Of a DNA stretch of 48,376 nucleotides, positions 1-11,010 are shown in pieces (position 1 is the first letter of the stretch; each line of letters starts with the position of its first letter). The stretch spans positions 25,327 through 73,702 of the forward strand of contig JH153371.1 in NCBI GenBank assembly GCA_000226015.1. Direction: 5' to 3'. The position numbers and the translations under genes are program-made. The stretch comes from Mnemiopsis leidyi (Eukaryota; Ctenophora; Tentaculata; Lobata; Bolinopsidae). The notes under the pieces were generated by a model, which saw only the letters and a list, made by a program, of their open reading frames with translations, was not told the DNA's origin and made no database searches.

Positions 1-1183
1 TTAAGCAGCTGTAAAAATTTACACAAAAACTAATAAGAGTTGACTCAATGGCACCTGTGCAAAGTTGCCAAGTCCCAAAAATTCTTTTTTATGTTAACTA
101 ACTTTGAAAATTTGCACACGCTACTGTGAAATGTCAAGCACCTTGAAACTTTGCACACAGGTAGAAGACAGCGATAGAAAAATTTTGATGCTATGAAAAG
201 TCTGTTTCCAAGGAAAGGGGAAAGATTTATGGACACTTGAAGTAAAAGTAGCAATTTATCTGCCAAATTTCAACTTGAAGACAAAAAATTGTAAGAGCCA
301 CCATTGAGTTGTCTAAATGCCACATATAAGGTCACTTTTTACAAACATACTTTATCCGACCCGGGTGTATTGGTTTTGGGCTGTAAATCGAACACTTTTT
401 TAAGTTTACCATAACAACACTTTGTGTGATTTATGTATATTTTTCTTTGTTTTGACTTTTCTGAAAATTTTGAACAATTTTCATGGTCATATTTGAATTC
501 TATGCTTAAAAATAGTCTAAGAAAGTGTGTCATGACAATCTTTGTGACTAATGAGTTTTTCTTAAAAATTCTCGATTTCGAACACAAGGGGGGACCCTTG
601 CAAAAGATTTTTCTTTTGAGTAAGAAAATTTTTATCTTTGTATTGTTGTGAAAGAGACCTCTTTAGCTAATTTCGACCAAAAAATACGTTTGCCGAGGTC
701 TAAAATAGTCTTAAATGAAACATGTATGCGCTAGAGAACAATAGTTGTCCAAGATTGACAAAATATGGTAGAGTTAAAATGTATCTGATATCATATTTTA
801 AGCCTAAAACCAATACACCCGGGTCGGATAAAGTATGTTTGTAAAGAGTGACCTTATATCTGGCATTTAGACAACTCAAGGGTGGCTCTAACAATTTTTG
901 GTCTTCAAGTTGAAATTTGGCAGATAAATTACTACTTTTATTTCAAGTGTCCATAAATCTTTCCCCTTTCCTTGGAAACAGACTTTTCATAGCATCAAAA
1001 TTTTTCTATCGCTGTCTTCTACCTGTGTGCAAAGTTTCAAGGTGCTTGACATTTCACAGTAGCGTGTGCAAATTTTCAAAGTTAGTTAACATAAAAAAGA
1101 AATTTTTGGGACTTGGCAACTTTGGACAGGTGCCATTGAGTCAACTCTTATTAGTTTTTCGTGAAATTTTTACAGCTGCTTAA
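1..1183. mobile_element. Foldback-type element with long inverted arms
   Basis: Positions 1 to about 390 reappear as the reverse complement at about 790-1183 with only scattered mismatches. The outermost bases are TTAAGCAGCTG at 1-11 and CAGCTGCTTAA at 1173-1183, so both ends finish in TTAA, the target duplicated by piggyBac-like and some other DNA transposons. The central 400 bp is AT-rich and holds only short unconvincing reading frames, with no transposase. Small open frames at 45-266 (minus) and 917-1183 (plus) give nearly the same peptide only because the arms mirror each other. The left edge coincides with the window edge, so the repeat may continue to the left. It is most likely a non-autonomous foldback or MITE-like element. 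The family is not known. Confidence 0.75.
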
Positions 1184-1924
1184 CAAAGGTATAAATAAAA
1201 TTCGTGCAAATTTTCAGCATGATTCAATTAGAAACGCCTGAGTTTTATTCATGCAATGTAAATTTCCAAAAATTTCCAAATTCTCGGAAAAATTTTCTTT
1301 TTGCGATTTTTAAAAATGCGTCATCTTAGAATCAAAAAATAAGTGGTGCAATTGATGCCCATTAGGGTGCTTTAGGTTACTGTACAGTCCGTTGGTCTAG
1401 CTAAATTTTTACAATTCCCCCTTAAGCTGTAGAACTAAGTGAACGAGAATCGAGATGCCAAAAATAGAACCTCAAATTTTCTGTTCAGACGGATTTATCG
1501 CCTGTAATTCGAGCTAGGATTACTGATGGTAATTTTGTATGGGGTGTAAAGGACAAGTTTGGGATTGCAGGCCAGCCAGAGCATGCAGCTCCAGGTACTA
1601 CATTTCTATTCTCGTCCAGTAGAGACGATGTTTTATATAGGAGAGGAGTAACATGGAGGTCCTGTCAATTCTCTATGTAGTGGTATAACACAGTAGTTGT
1701 TATGTGCTTGGTTATGTAGAATCACGTACATGTCACAAAGTACGCTTTATGTCCGGACAACATAATTACGTGAAAATTCAACTCGCCCGGATTTCTGGGT
1801 AATATTAATAGTTCGTGGAGATACAGCTGATTTTTACTACATGCCACAATGAATTGCAGAATGCAGTTAGTAGAACTTGGTGAACGAGCGATGCGCCCCA
1901 ATAGCTGGATTAATCATCATAATC

Positions 1925-1968
1925 TGCCAGTAAATAACATGGGCATTGCCAGTAAATAACATGGGCAT
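1925..1968. repeat. 22-bp exact tandem duplication
   Basis: Two identical adjacent copies of a 22-bp unit beginning TGCCAGTAAATAACATGG. It is likely a recent slippage duplication in non-coding DNA. Confidence 0.9.
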
Positions 1969-2280
1969 CATCCTGATTCCTGCCGTGAAATTAGATTGCA
2001 TCACTAACCGGTTTGAAAACGGGTTGAACAAAAGTAATTATACGTCAAACAATTTGATTGCCTACCGTAATAATCCTTAGCATGTGGGCAATAAACGTTT
2101 ATTGTATGAATTATCATGTTATTGTTCATTTCTCCTAGCAATTTAAGTCATTAAGTTATTGGGATCTACGATCTATTGTAAATTGGATGCTGATATACCT
2201 TATAAGCTACTAAGGCTCGTTTAATCATCTGCATCATCTGGCATTAATTAAATGAGTACCTGGAAATGGTCCATTGCATT

Positions 2281-2343
2281 TAAGCTATAGCAGGAGGGAT
2301 ATCATCCATTTCAAATGGATAATATCTCTTCTGCCATAGCTTA
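2281..2343. repeat. 63-bp near-perfect palindrome (hairpin)
   Basis: Arms 2281-2311 and 2313-2343 are reverse complements over 31 bp with four mismatches and a single central base. Two of the mismatches would be G-U pairs in RNA. The structure could be a miniature inverted-repeat relic, a precursor-like RNA hairpin, or a cruciform. Nothing in the sequence decides between these. Confidence 0.85.
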
Positions 2344-3415
2344 GTTCGCGGCTGGATGATATCAATGAACTACTGTATATTCTCTATGAATATGTTTATA
2401 TCGTTGTGATCCATGGCCCCGGAGTCTGGAGCCTTCATTTCATCAAGGTTTAAGAGTATGTTTTCAGATAGAGTACAGTACACCAGGGATCATTATAAAG
2501 CATGCAGCACGCTTATGCAATCTCATTACTCTTCAACTCTCTGCTAGAAAAATCGAATACTCTGTGTAACAAACATGCCACAAACATGAATACTGTTGTG
2601 GATGTGTGGGTAATATGTGTAACTTAATTATCGGTGAACATATTATTTTGTACTCTTCAGCGAGTGGCATATTACATATATGGGAGAAGCCACAATTCTT
2701 GAGGTGTGTAAATTTAAGTGTGTTGAGAAAAGCGCTCTAATTTAGGGAGTTATAACTAAAAAGAAATGTTCGTATAGTTATACAGATATCGCATTGCCAA
2801 GTGAAAGCAAAGATAATTAAATGTAGTCATCATTATCTCTGTTAGTAATTCCTTATTTGAATATCTTAGATCATAAGAAACCTGTTTAAAAGGCTAAAGC
2901 AAAAGTTTATATGTTTCAATGGGGATGAAATTTAAACTTATAACCGTTCTTAAAGTTTTCCTCAATTCACCTTGCCAAAATATATGCATTTCCAAGACTG
3001 TCGTGGTGGACTTATTGAATTCTACTTATTGTTGACATATAACAGATGCCAAACACAAAAGTCGTGGAATGAATGTAAAATACTCAACGACAAATTCTTT
3101 TTGGGTGGGGCTATCACCGCTGGATTATATATCGCATCAAGTTAATTATTTAGAAAAATGCAGCTGCGCCGGCAGTTTTAAGGAATTGAAATTTCCTAAT
3201 TGTCCAAGTGACGGAGTGTAATAGCTCTGTGAATGAGTTGACGCTCATTATTATCCAATGGTATGCCTTTATTTCAGATCCAGTATTCTATGCAATGACG
3301 GTTAACACTTAATGATTTGTAAAAGGTCCAGAGTAAAAGGTTTACTTTATTTACTTCTTATCTTATTTCACAATTAAATCTATACTGTATTTTATAACCA
3401 GCCTTACATCCGCAG

Positions 3416-3540
3416 GTCAAGAACCCCCGCGAAACTGCACATCAGCTTCCTCGCAGGAAACAGTAAGAGATATTCGTGACAGTGTTATCTCCAACAGTTC
3501 TACCAGCAGTTCTAACAGTAGCTATGACGATGAGGGACTG
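3416..3540 (+). CDS. RasGEF gene, upstream internal exon (Ser-rich)
   Basis: Acceptor CCGCAG precedes 3416 and donor GTAAGT follows 3540. Only phase 1 is free of stops; the other two frames stop. It translates to a hydrophilic stretch beginning QEPPRNCTSASSQE and ending SSYDDEGL, rich in serine and probably disordered. The phase 1 start requires an upstream exon that I do not see in the window. Assignment to the RasGEF gene rests on strand, order and phase only. Confidence 0.6.
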
Positions 3541-4160
3541 GTAAGTGAAACACAAGGTTTTTTTTAACAGAATACATCAACTTTTGATATTTTTCTTTCC
3601 CAGTCGAGTTGGTCTTTCTGCCCTAATGCATGCTAATGACATATTTTAGATATATCACAATCCGTGCATTCCGACAAAAATTTGATACAGTACTTATAAA
3701 AAGTGCATGTAATATTACACTGGTGAAAATTCCTTTCCTTGTTTAAAGCAGATCATTTTTCATTGGCTCTGTGACATTTTAAATTTCCTGTGATTTCCAC
3801 ACTGCTCTAGAAAGTTAACTTTAAACGCAAAACTGTTCAATGTTCTAATTCTTTGACATTTTAAAATTTGAGTCCTGCTTTTCTCAATCAACATTGCAAG
3901 CAAGTGTCATGAGTAGTTGTCATACACCAATGTGAAACAGTGTGAATCATAAGACAAATACTTGACACACTATTATGTATTACTTAACTTTACCCGTCAT
4001 AAAACTCTCGAATCTTCGAAACTGCTAATAGTTGAGAGAATAGAGCTTCTCTAGAAGGTACTAGGTACCGCTGACAGTTCAGATTTCATACTATTACGAC
4101 TACTGAAGACTATTCAAGAACTAAGACTATTCAAGGCTATCTATATCTCAACATTTGCAG
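3541..4160 (+). other. Intron, nothing notable
   Basis: AT-rich sequence between the donor at 3541 and the acceptor ATTTGCAG ending at 4160. I see no repeats or reading frames of interest. Confidence 0.6.
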
Positions 4161-4290
4161 GCGAAGAACATGCCGCGATACCAGAAAAAGAAGATACGAG
4201 CAGCAATGGTACAAACACAGGTACCTACAGGATTCAATATGAAGAGGAGAACATCGTCTACGATAACACAAGACGAGGCCATACTTCTAG
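4161..4290 (+). CDS. RasGEF gene, upstream internal exon (basic)
   Basis: The acceptor is ACATTTGCAG and the donor GTACGA. It enters in phase 0, matching the preceding exon, and leaves in phase 1. It encodes about 43 residues, including the basic stretch RYQKKKIRAAM and then MKRRTSSTITQDEAILL. RRTSS is a plausible basophilic-kinase site, which is inference only. No domain recognised. Confidence 0.65.
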
Positions 4291-5560
4291 GTACGAAAGG
4301 AATGTCTTCTTGGTGTTGTACTCGTGATTATAGGTATATTCGGCACACTTGTTTGAAATGTTTCACGGAACGTTTTGTAGTCTAACTAAAATGAGGATGA
4401 AAATGCAAGAATTTATTTCGAGGACATTGTTGAACTCGAAATACGGTAAGTAGTGTTGAAATACTTCAACTACTTCAAGATCTTCGACCGTTCAGTGATA
4501 GCTTCAAAGTTCAAGCACGTATTTAAATTTCACAGCTTCTCGACTTCACAACTTTAAATACGGGTCCTGATTTTCTCTCTCCTTCTCTCTCTTTCTTGCT
4601 TGTCGTAACGAAATTATGTGATAAAATATCCCGTGACAGAGAAACTCAAATATTTGCGTTTGTTTACACAGGGTGCAGTGAGAAATCACACTTTTACTTT
4701 ATATTCAGCATCCATCAGCGCCGCCAGGAATAGACCTCTCCTTCTAACTTTGTTCAATACTGTCACGTGATTTTCATTAAAGTATTCCTGTAACTGATAT
4801 CATTCACATACCCGTATGTACGTGAAAATTGTATACAAATATATAGTTATGGTGGAATTGTGGAATTGTGTAAGAAGTACATGATACGATAAGAAGTACA
4901 TGATAAATAATGAAAATTTCTCGTGCTGGTCACTACATAGTTAGAGTGTCGAAACATGTTGATAAAAGTACAGCAAAACTGTCTTTTCACTGCCTTCAAG
5001 AATATAGTTGTAACCTATACACTGCTGAACAGTGCATACTATACACTGCTGAACAGTGCATTCTATACACTGCTAAACAGTGCATACTATACACTGCAGA
5101 ACACTGTACACTATACACTACAGAACAATGTACACTATACACTGCAGAACAATGTACACCATACACTACAGAACTTTGTACACTATACACTGCACAACTG
5201 TATACACTAGGCACTAATTTTTTACACACTTTGTACGGCACTGTGATTCGCGGACTATGCGGCTGTTAAACACAATGGTTCATTGAACTGCCTCCCGCGT
5301 GTATTGTAGTTTGGAATAATCGACTGAAGGGACGCTCGCATATTATAACTTAGATTTGGGTGCTTTGTCCTGCCACAGAACACGTACACACGAGGTATCA
5401 CTTCTTATCAGGATTGGAAATAACTGAATTAGAACTTATCAACCGTCATGGTCATCTGTTTGATTATGACCATATTAGGGCATTAGCAAATTGATTGTTA
5501 CCAAATATGGAAGTTAATTACATTGCACTTGTGTAACTTACTCACCATCAATTTTCCCAG
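4291..5560 (+). other. Intron with 24-bp minisatellite
   Basis: Intron sequence holding one TCACGTGA palindrome (4763-4770), a short CT-rich run near 4575-4600 and the 24-bp tandem array at 5015-5206. The open frames across that array (to 119 aa) arise because a 24-bp unit keeps all frames open. I do not call them genes. Confidence 0.6.
5015..5206. repeat. 24-bp minisatellite, 8 copies
   Basis: Eight consecutive 24-bp units, each starting CTATACACT (CCATACACT in one). Early units contain CACTG and CAGTG arms around a 5-base spacer, so each can form a small hairpin. Later units drift towards TGTACA. A ninth degenerate partial unit follows. Confidence 0.95.
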
Positions 5561-5742
5561 GCGTGACAATGTCTCAGATCGGAGCACGGAGATCAGCTAT
5601 AGGGGAGGAAAGTGAGCCGTATACTAGTGACGAGGACGCTCGCGCGTCTAGCACGTGGAGAGACAGCGGTATAGATACGATATCTAGTACTTACACCAGT
5701 ATTAACGCTAGTCTTAGTGATGAGGAGAATGAAGAGTTTAAA
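5561..5742 (+). CDS. RasGEF gene, upstream internal exon (acidic)
   Basis: The acceptor is TTTTCCCAG and the donor GTGAGT. It enters in phase 1, completing a Gly codon with the previous exon, and leaves in phase 0. It encodes about 60 residues rich in Ser, Glu and Asp, including EESEPYTSDEDARAS and SLSDEENEEFK, so it is probably disordered. The chain 3416-4161-5561 is phase-consistent, which supports all three exons. An ACAG microsatellite starts 11 bp after the donor. Confidence 0.7.
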
Positions 5743-5753
5743 GTGAGTAAACC

Positions 5754-5790
5754 GACAGACAGACAGACAGATGGATAGACAGACAGATAC

Positions 5791-5841
<51 letters not shown>

Positions 5842-5856
5842 GCCAGACAGGCAGAC
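5754..5856. repeat. (ACAG)n microsatellite
   Basis: Tetranucleotide ACAG/GACA repeat with a few interruptions, followed to about 5990 by degenerate ACAG/AGAT-rich sequence. It sits directly behind the splice donor of the preceding exon. Confidence 0.95.
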
Positions 5857-5989
5857 AAATAAAAGGGAACGGTAACCGACAGAATGGTGATAACAGACGC
5901 TTCGAAATAGATAAAAGGCAGATAGATAGACATGACAGTTAGACAGACTGACAAAAAGATGAAACCCAGACTCACAGACAGATCGGAAT

Positions 5990-8900
5990 GGATCCTTGCA
6001 AGAATTTCCCAGTTCTCATCCCCCTAATTCGATACAAACCGGTAACCACCCTGATTCTCCTGACGTCACTCACTCCCTGGCACACTGTCTAATAACCTGT
6101 AACAGTGTAACACTGTGTAACTCATAGAGGTGTTCACCTGAAGTCTCCAAGAAATGGAGTATTTAACAGTGGGTTGCGAACTCGACACCAATTTGATTCT
6201 GATATTGAATGTGACATCAGGTGTGCCACCATGTGTGTGTGTTAAGGTATTAAGGTTCACTTCTCTGGGATAAAATACAGCTTTACACACAATCGACCTT
6301 CTTTGTACTTAAAGTGGAGCATTGCTCACCCGAAATGTATCGTTATTTTGCACGTGCAGGTTAAGATTCCAGCACGTGTGCGCGCTACTACATAAAAGTG
6401 AGCTAATATCATGGATATCGGAAGAGTGGTTGTAGTGCTCAACTCAACATTCTACTAGAGACTGTGCTAGTGAGGACATCTCGTGATTCCCCTGGGGATC
6501 AATAGTCTGTGATAAGTGTGTGTACTGTGGTTGTATGTTATGCTCCCAAAGATTGGTTGTAGTCGATATAGATCAAACTACAGGGCTCAGCCGATCTTTG
6601 GTATTTGGTTTCATCTAGATGTTTCCGAATTCCAGCAAAATATTTGACCTGTATGATCTCGTTGTATCTGCCACATATCTAACTGTAATTAAAATTTAGA
6701 TAACACTTAATTAGCAGACCTTGTATGTTGATACAACCAGTACTCAGATGCATCATAGAAATCAGAGTTACAGCGAAAAATGCATCAATTCCAAGCCAAG
6801 TATTAAAAAAAAGGAAAGAAATGTTATCATTCTTCCATCTCATGAGTCCCAATTATGCGGAATTTAGCTTGGAATACTACACTGCTTCGTTTCGTGTTGA
6901 ACCTATTTCAATGTGCAATTAAAGTTACCGCTCCTTCCAAACCTACCTAAGTCTGCTATATTTGTTTCCAGCTTGTACCCTAGTACTTGTAGGTCCTTCA
7001 TCCTTATTGTAGACCTAGGCACGGGAATTATTTACTGTCTTATACAGACACTGATATGTTGCATATATTTTTCTGCGTCACAGGTAACAGTTGCGGCAAG
7101 TCTTCAAAAATATATAGTAGTTGTAGCTGTCTTTACGTTTGATAAATATCCTTACTTGCTACAGTCCGTTAGTTAATTTCTGCTCTTAGTGCCCAATTAT
7201 CGAGATGATTTATGAGAATGTTAACTGTTCAGCGGTGTGGCTAGGCTGTATCTAACATGGTATTACAACTACCGCCTTGGTTGATTACATTGCTGTTGTA
7301 ACCACTGAACCAGTTTCCTCCGGCGTTTTCCTACATCCCTTGTCTTCCTACACCCTTGTTTTCCTACACCTTTGTGTTCCTACACCCTTGTGTTCCTACT
7401 TTGGGTGTTGTCATGGTAGACCCCCTTGCTCTACTTTTGTATCCAGAGTCCTTCAACTCTCCTGCATACAGATTACCAGTAAGTTTAGAAGTGGGGTATG
7501 TTTGGGAATTATCTGGTATTAATCCAGTCAAACTTTTGGGAATTCTTTATTTTTGGGGATAACAGTTTGGCAGATACTTAAGAAAATGGAATTAGAGACT
7601 TGTCATGTTTTATAGCGGATTTGATCATCTGGTGTTAATATTTTTACATTTTGCCGTCCAATTAACCTTGTGTAAGTTACTATTGCTAAGCTCCTCAATT
7701 CTTGTGTTGAGAGTACCTCTTGGAACCTCAAAAGTCTATTTTTAGCATCATGAAAAAGTCCAATAGTCATGAATGCCGGCAATAAGATGTATCTCTAGAT
7801 GTTAAGCCCACGGGCAATTTATTTGCATCACTACATAATATAAGGTTACACGCTCAGTCACACTTTAATATGTAACTTGATTTTGTGGTCACCTGGATTA
7901 ATCATCACGTATAATAACCTGCGGTCAGTGTTATGTAACCCTAATTCGGGTGTAGAGCTCGACAAGCAAATCTCGCGTATTAAAGTGACAAGCAAATCAT
8001 CGAAATGAAACTTTAGGTGGTGGTGTGGGTTAGGTCATCTCGGTGTCGTGAAAAGTGGGCTACATGGCGTCTAAACATAGCATCTCAGCGATGGTCTGTT
8101 CCGTGTGTAAGGGCTTCCCGCTATAATAATAGCTCGCGTATCATAATAATAGCTCGCGTATCATAATGCTATTCATTTCGGTTGCTACTCGTTAAATGAG
8201 GACTATTTATGTACACTCGAGTGTGCACCTTAATCACTTAATTGGATGATTACTCCCAGAAATCAGAGGTTCCTCTACCTTCCGCACTACACTCTCATCA
8301 CTTCCGCTTTAGCATGCAGGACGATTAGGGAGACTTAAGCGGCGCTCATTTTCCTGCCTCTCTGTTGGAATGTCAACCTTACTTCTTGTTACATGGCTGC
8401 CAGCCAAGGGTAATAATGTAATAATGTAGTATCTGCTAGGTTGTGTGATATTCTTATGTTTGGGATAAATCACCTGTGATGATTTGTTGAGGCTCAGCAG
8501 CTAGAACAGAGATTTTGACATATTGATGATTATGGTCAATCTAAGAATTTTGTCACTAAATCCAACTGTTTGAAAGGCCTACGGTTACTGGTTAGTCTGT
8601 ATACAGTTTATTCATGAAAAAAAGTAACTTGAACTGTGCGATAGTTTTTACTCACTTATCACCTGCACTTACCCAGTAAGTCAGTAAACACCATTTAATA
8701 TAGGTCTACATACATATATATGGCCTGCTAATAGTTTCCAAGTCAAGGTTACTGAAATTGGTAGATGTGATGTAGTTACTAGTTTGCACCCGGACTGCAT
8801 GTCTACTCACTAACACAGCTCCACAATAATCCCCCAAACCCCCCTTCACCGCCAGGTGCTGCCTCCCCAACAAGTAACCCGACAAACAATGTAATTTACA

Positions 8901-9041
8901 CGGTAGAAGGCTTGCCTGCTAGATCTGATCCCGGTCTATCGGTCCTGCTTCTTGTTTTGTGTGCTGTTGTGACGTTGTGTGCCAGACCTCTTGGCGGACG
9001 CTTGCTTGGTTTCTAAAAATAGTATCAAGTTTTGTTGTGTT
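5990..9041 (+). other. Long intron, low information
   Basis: I see no strong exon. There is a degenerate TTCCTACACCCTTGTG repeat (about 7327-7400) and a 20-bp exact duplication (8123-8142, 8143-8162). A short frame at 7413-7478 starts with ATG (MVDPLALLLY), ends at GTAAGT in phase 0 and would fit the acceptor at 15815. One in roughly twelve strong donors should look this way by chance, so I leave it as a candidate only. Confidence 0.5.
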
Positions 9042-9086
9042 ATGAGTTTTCGGAGGTTAAAACGGCAGTGTTCCTCAGTAAAAGAG
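9042..9086 (+). CDS. Candidate alternative first exon (MSFRRLKRQCSSVKE)
   Basis: An ATG at 9042 opens a 15-codon frame that ends exactly at donor GAG|GTATGT in phase 0, the phase needed for the acceptor at 15815. The peptide is basic. Upstream sequence around 8930-9010 is slightly GC-richer than its surroundings, as a promoter might be. The exon is too short for strong statistical support and could be a chance frame. Confidence 0.35.
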
Positions 9087-9675
9087 GTATGTATCTGTCT
9101 AACTGTACAGTTAGGTAGATAGTACAGTTACGTAGATAGTAGGTTTGGGTGGGAGTGTTATTATAGTGTCTAGATATCGCACTGTCAACCCCGCAATTTT
9201 AATTAAAATTACAAATATCATACCATGAGATCTTGACACTGCACCAGTACAGTGAACTTATTAGGAAATACCGCTTTAACAGGTCTACTTAATAACCCAA
9301 TTTCCCCATTACAAAATTACCTGTCCATATGCCTTGGAAACCGTTTAGCACTTCTTTTCGACCCGTGCAGTATCCAAATTTGTGCCTGACAAGCCCACAT
9401 TTCACCGGTTGTCCGCCCGTTTGTGAGATTTTCCGTTCAGAGCTTTGCCCGTGTGGACCGCTTCTTGCTACACTCGTTCTAAGTGAAACTTTGTCTTTCC
9501 CGACCTCCACTCCTTCGCCCTTGCCACAAGCCGATGTAGCTTTATCAGGGCTGACTAAAAATCCTTGAAAAACATCCACTACGACATGTAGCTGATCACG
9601 TGCCACACTATGAGCTGTTTTGATTGGTTCACATTCCAAGTTCTGCACGTGTGGCTGCCAGCTCGAGCTCTGGTA

Positions 9676-9873
9676 TTCCGCTCTCTGTCCCCCTACACCC
9701 CCACTACAGTGAGTCTATACTGTGTTGTTATACACTTCTACTTCCGCTCTCTGTCCCCCTACACCCCCACTACAGTGAGTCTGTACTGTGTTGTTATACA
9801 CTTCTACTTCCGCTCTCTGTCCCCCTACACCCCCACTACAGTGAGTCTGTACTGTGTTGTTATACACTTCTAC
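9676..9873. repeat. 66-bp tandem repeat, 3 copies
   Basis: Three almost identical 66-bp units starting TTCCGCTCTCTGTCCCCC at 9676, 9742 and 9808. The unit is 22 codons long, so frames stay open through it. Each unit contains ACA|GTGAGT, a good splice donor match. Confidence 0.95.
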
Positions 9874-10685
9874 TTCAGTTCTGCATGACTGTCTTTACCG
9901 CTTCTTGTCGTGTGTATTGAAATCTCTGCTTTCTTGTTCAGATAGTTCTCAGACTGCGACACGGTGCGCTTGTTTATAAGTGTCGTTAGATTTTACTACT
10001 TTGATTTTGTGTATCCATTTTAAGCAGAAATTAGGAGATCCTGTCCTAACTTTTTACGCCAAGCGATAATGCAGTAATCGCATTGTGGCTTTTTTTCTTG
10101 ACCTTCAACGCTACATTATGTGCCAACCATTGGAATGCCGGATAAAAGCGTTGAAATTTGACAAATGCCGAACATTTTTGTTGTCAGGAGTGCTTAACTG
10201 TAAGTATGATAGTTACCTTGGTCTAAACTTGACATTCCATCAGCCAGCCCTCAGCTTTCACAGCAATAATGTATTATTCACCGCTAGATTTTTTGCCAAA
10301 GAGCAGTCTCCATATTTTGAACCCAAAAAGGGTAAATGAAATATTCTTCCTTGTCAGTGGTTATCAGATTATTAGTTTGCAACGTATTTGAATTCTATAA
10401 GATCCAGCCGCAGCCACCTACAAAATTATATGCTTTCAAGAATCCAATCTCCTGTTACAAGATACACACTGATTTCAACTATTCAGCCTACATACCTGAA
10501 ATTCTTTAACTCTCAACTTCCAAATCATGTCAGACTTACCAAACTACTCCTGAACGTATAGGTGTGTCACTGTGTCAGCACGGAAAATTCACCTTGTACA
10601 TATCTATTTCCATAACAAGCTAAGTAGTGTTGAAATGCTGGAATGTATGTGGTCCATACCAAAAATTCCACGGGAAGGATGCAGT

Positions 10686-11010
10686 ATGTCTTATTGTGTG
10701 ACATACAGCCTCCTTAAAGCTAGGCGCTAGATATGTCGTATTGTGCGACATACAGCCTCCTTCAAGCTAGGCGCTAGATATGTCGTATTGTGCGACATAC
10801 AGCCTCCTTCAAGCTAGGCGCTAGATATGTCGTATTGTGTGACATACAGCCTCCTTCAAGCTAGGCGCTAGATATGTCGTATTGTGCGACATACAGCCTC
10901 CTTCAAGCTAGGCGCTAGATATGTAGTATTGTGCGACATACAGCCTCCTTCAAGCTAGGCGCTAGATATGTTGTATCGTGTGACATACAGCCTCCTTCGA
11001 GCTAGCGATA
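10686..11010. repeat. 47-bp hairpin minisatellite, 7 copies
   Basis: Units start at 10686, 10733, 10780, 10827, 10874, 10921 and 10968. Each contains TATGTCG, a 7-base spacer and CGACATA, a 7-bp stem, followed later by the palindrome CTAGGCGCTAG. Variant units keep most of the pairing, for example through G-T pairs. The last unit is truncated. Confidence 0.95.

Larger units (their letters stand above)
1184..3415. other. Non-coding stretch upstream of first visible exon
   Basis: I see no convincing exon here. The exon at 3416 begins in phase 1, so coding sequence must lie further upstream, probably outside the window. The stretch contains a 22-bp direct duplication (1925-1946 and 1947-1968) and a 63-bp palindrome (2281-2343). 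A short ATG frame at about 2413 ends at a GT in phase 2, which does not fit the next acceptor. Confidence 0.6.

Noticed and set aside
2413-2447. Short ATG frame (MAPESGAFISS) before the exon at 3416
   Set aside because: It ends in phase 2, while the exon at 3416 is open only in phase 1.
4910-5269. 119-residue repetitive frame and its antisense partner
   Set aside because: The 24-bp minisatellite unit is divisible by three, so open frames are automatic.
9289-9648. 119-codon minus-strand frame
   Set aside because: No recognised family, no splice context and no start context. The plus strand is equally open here.
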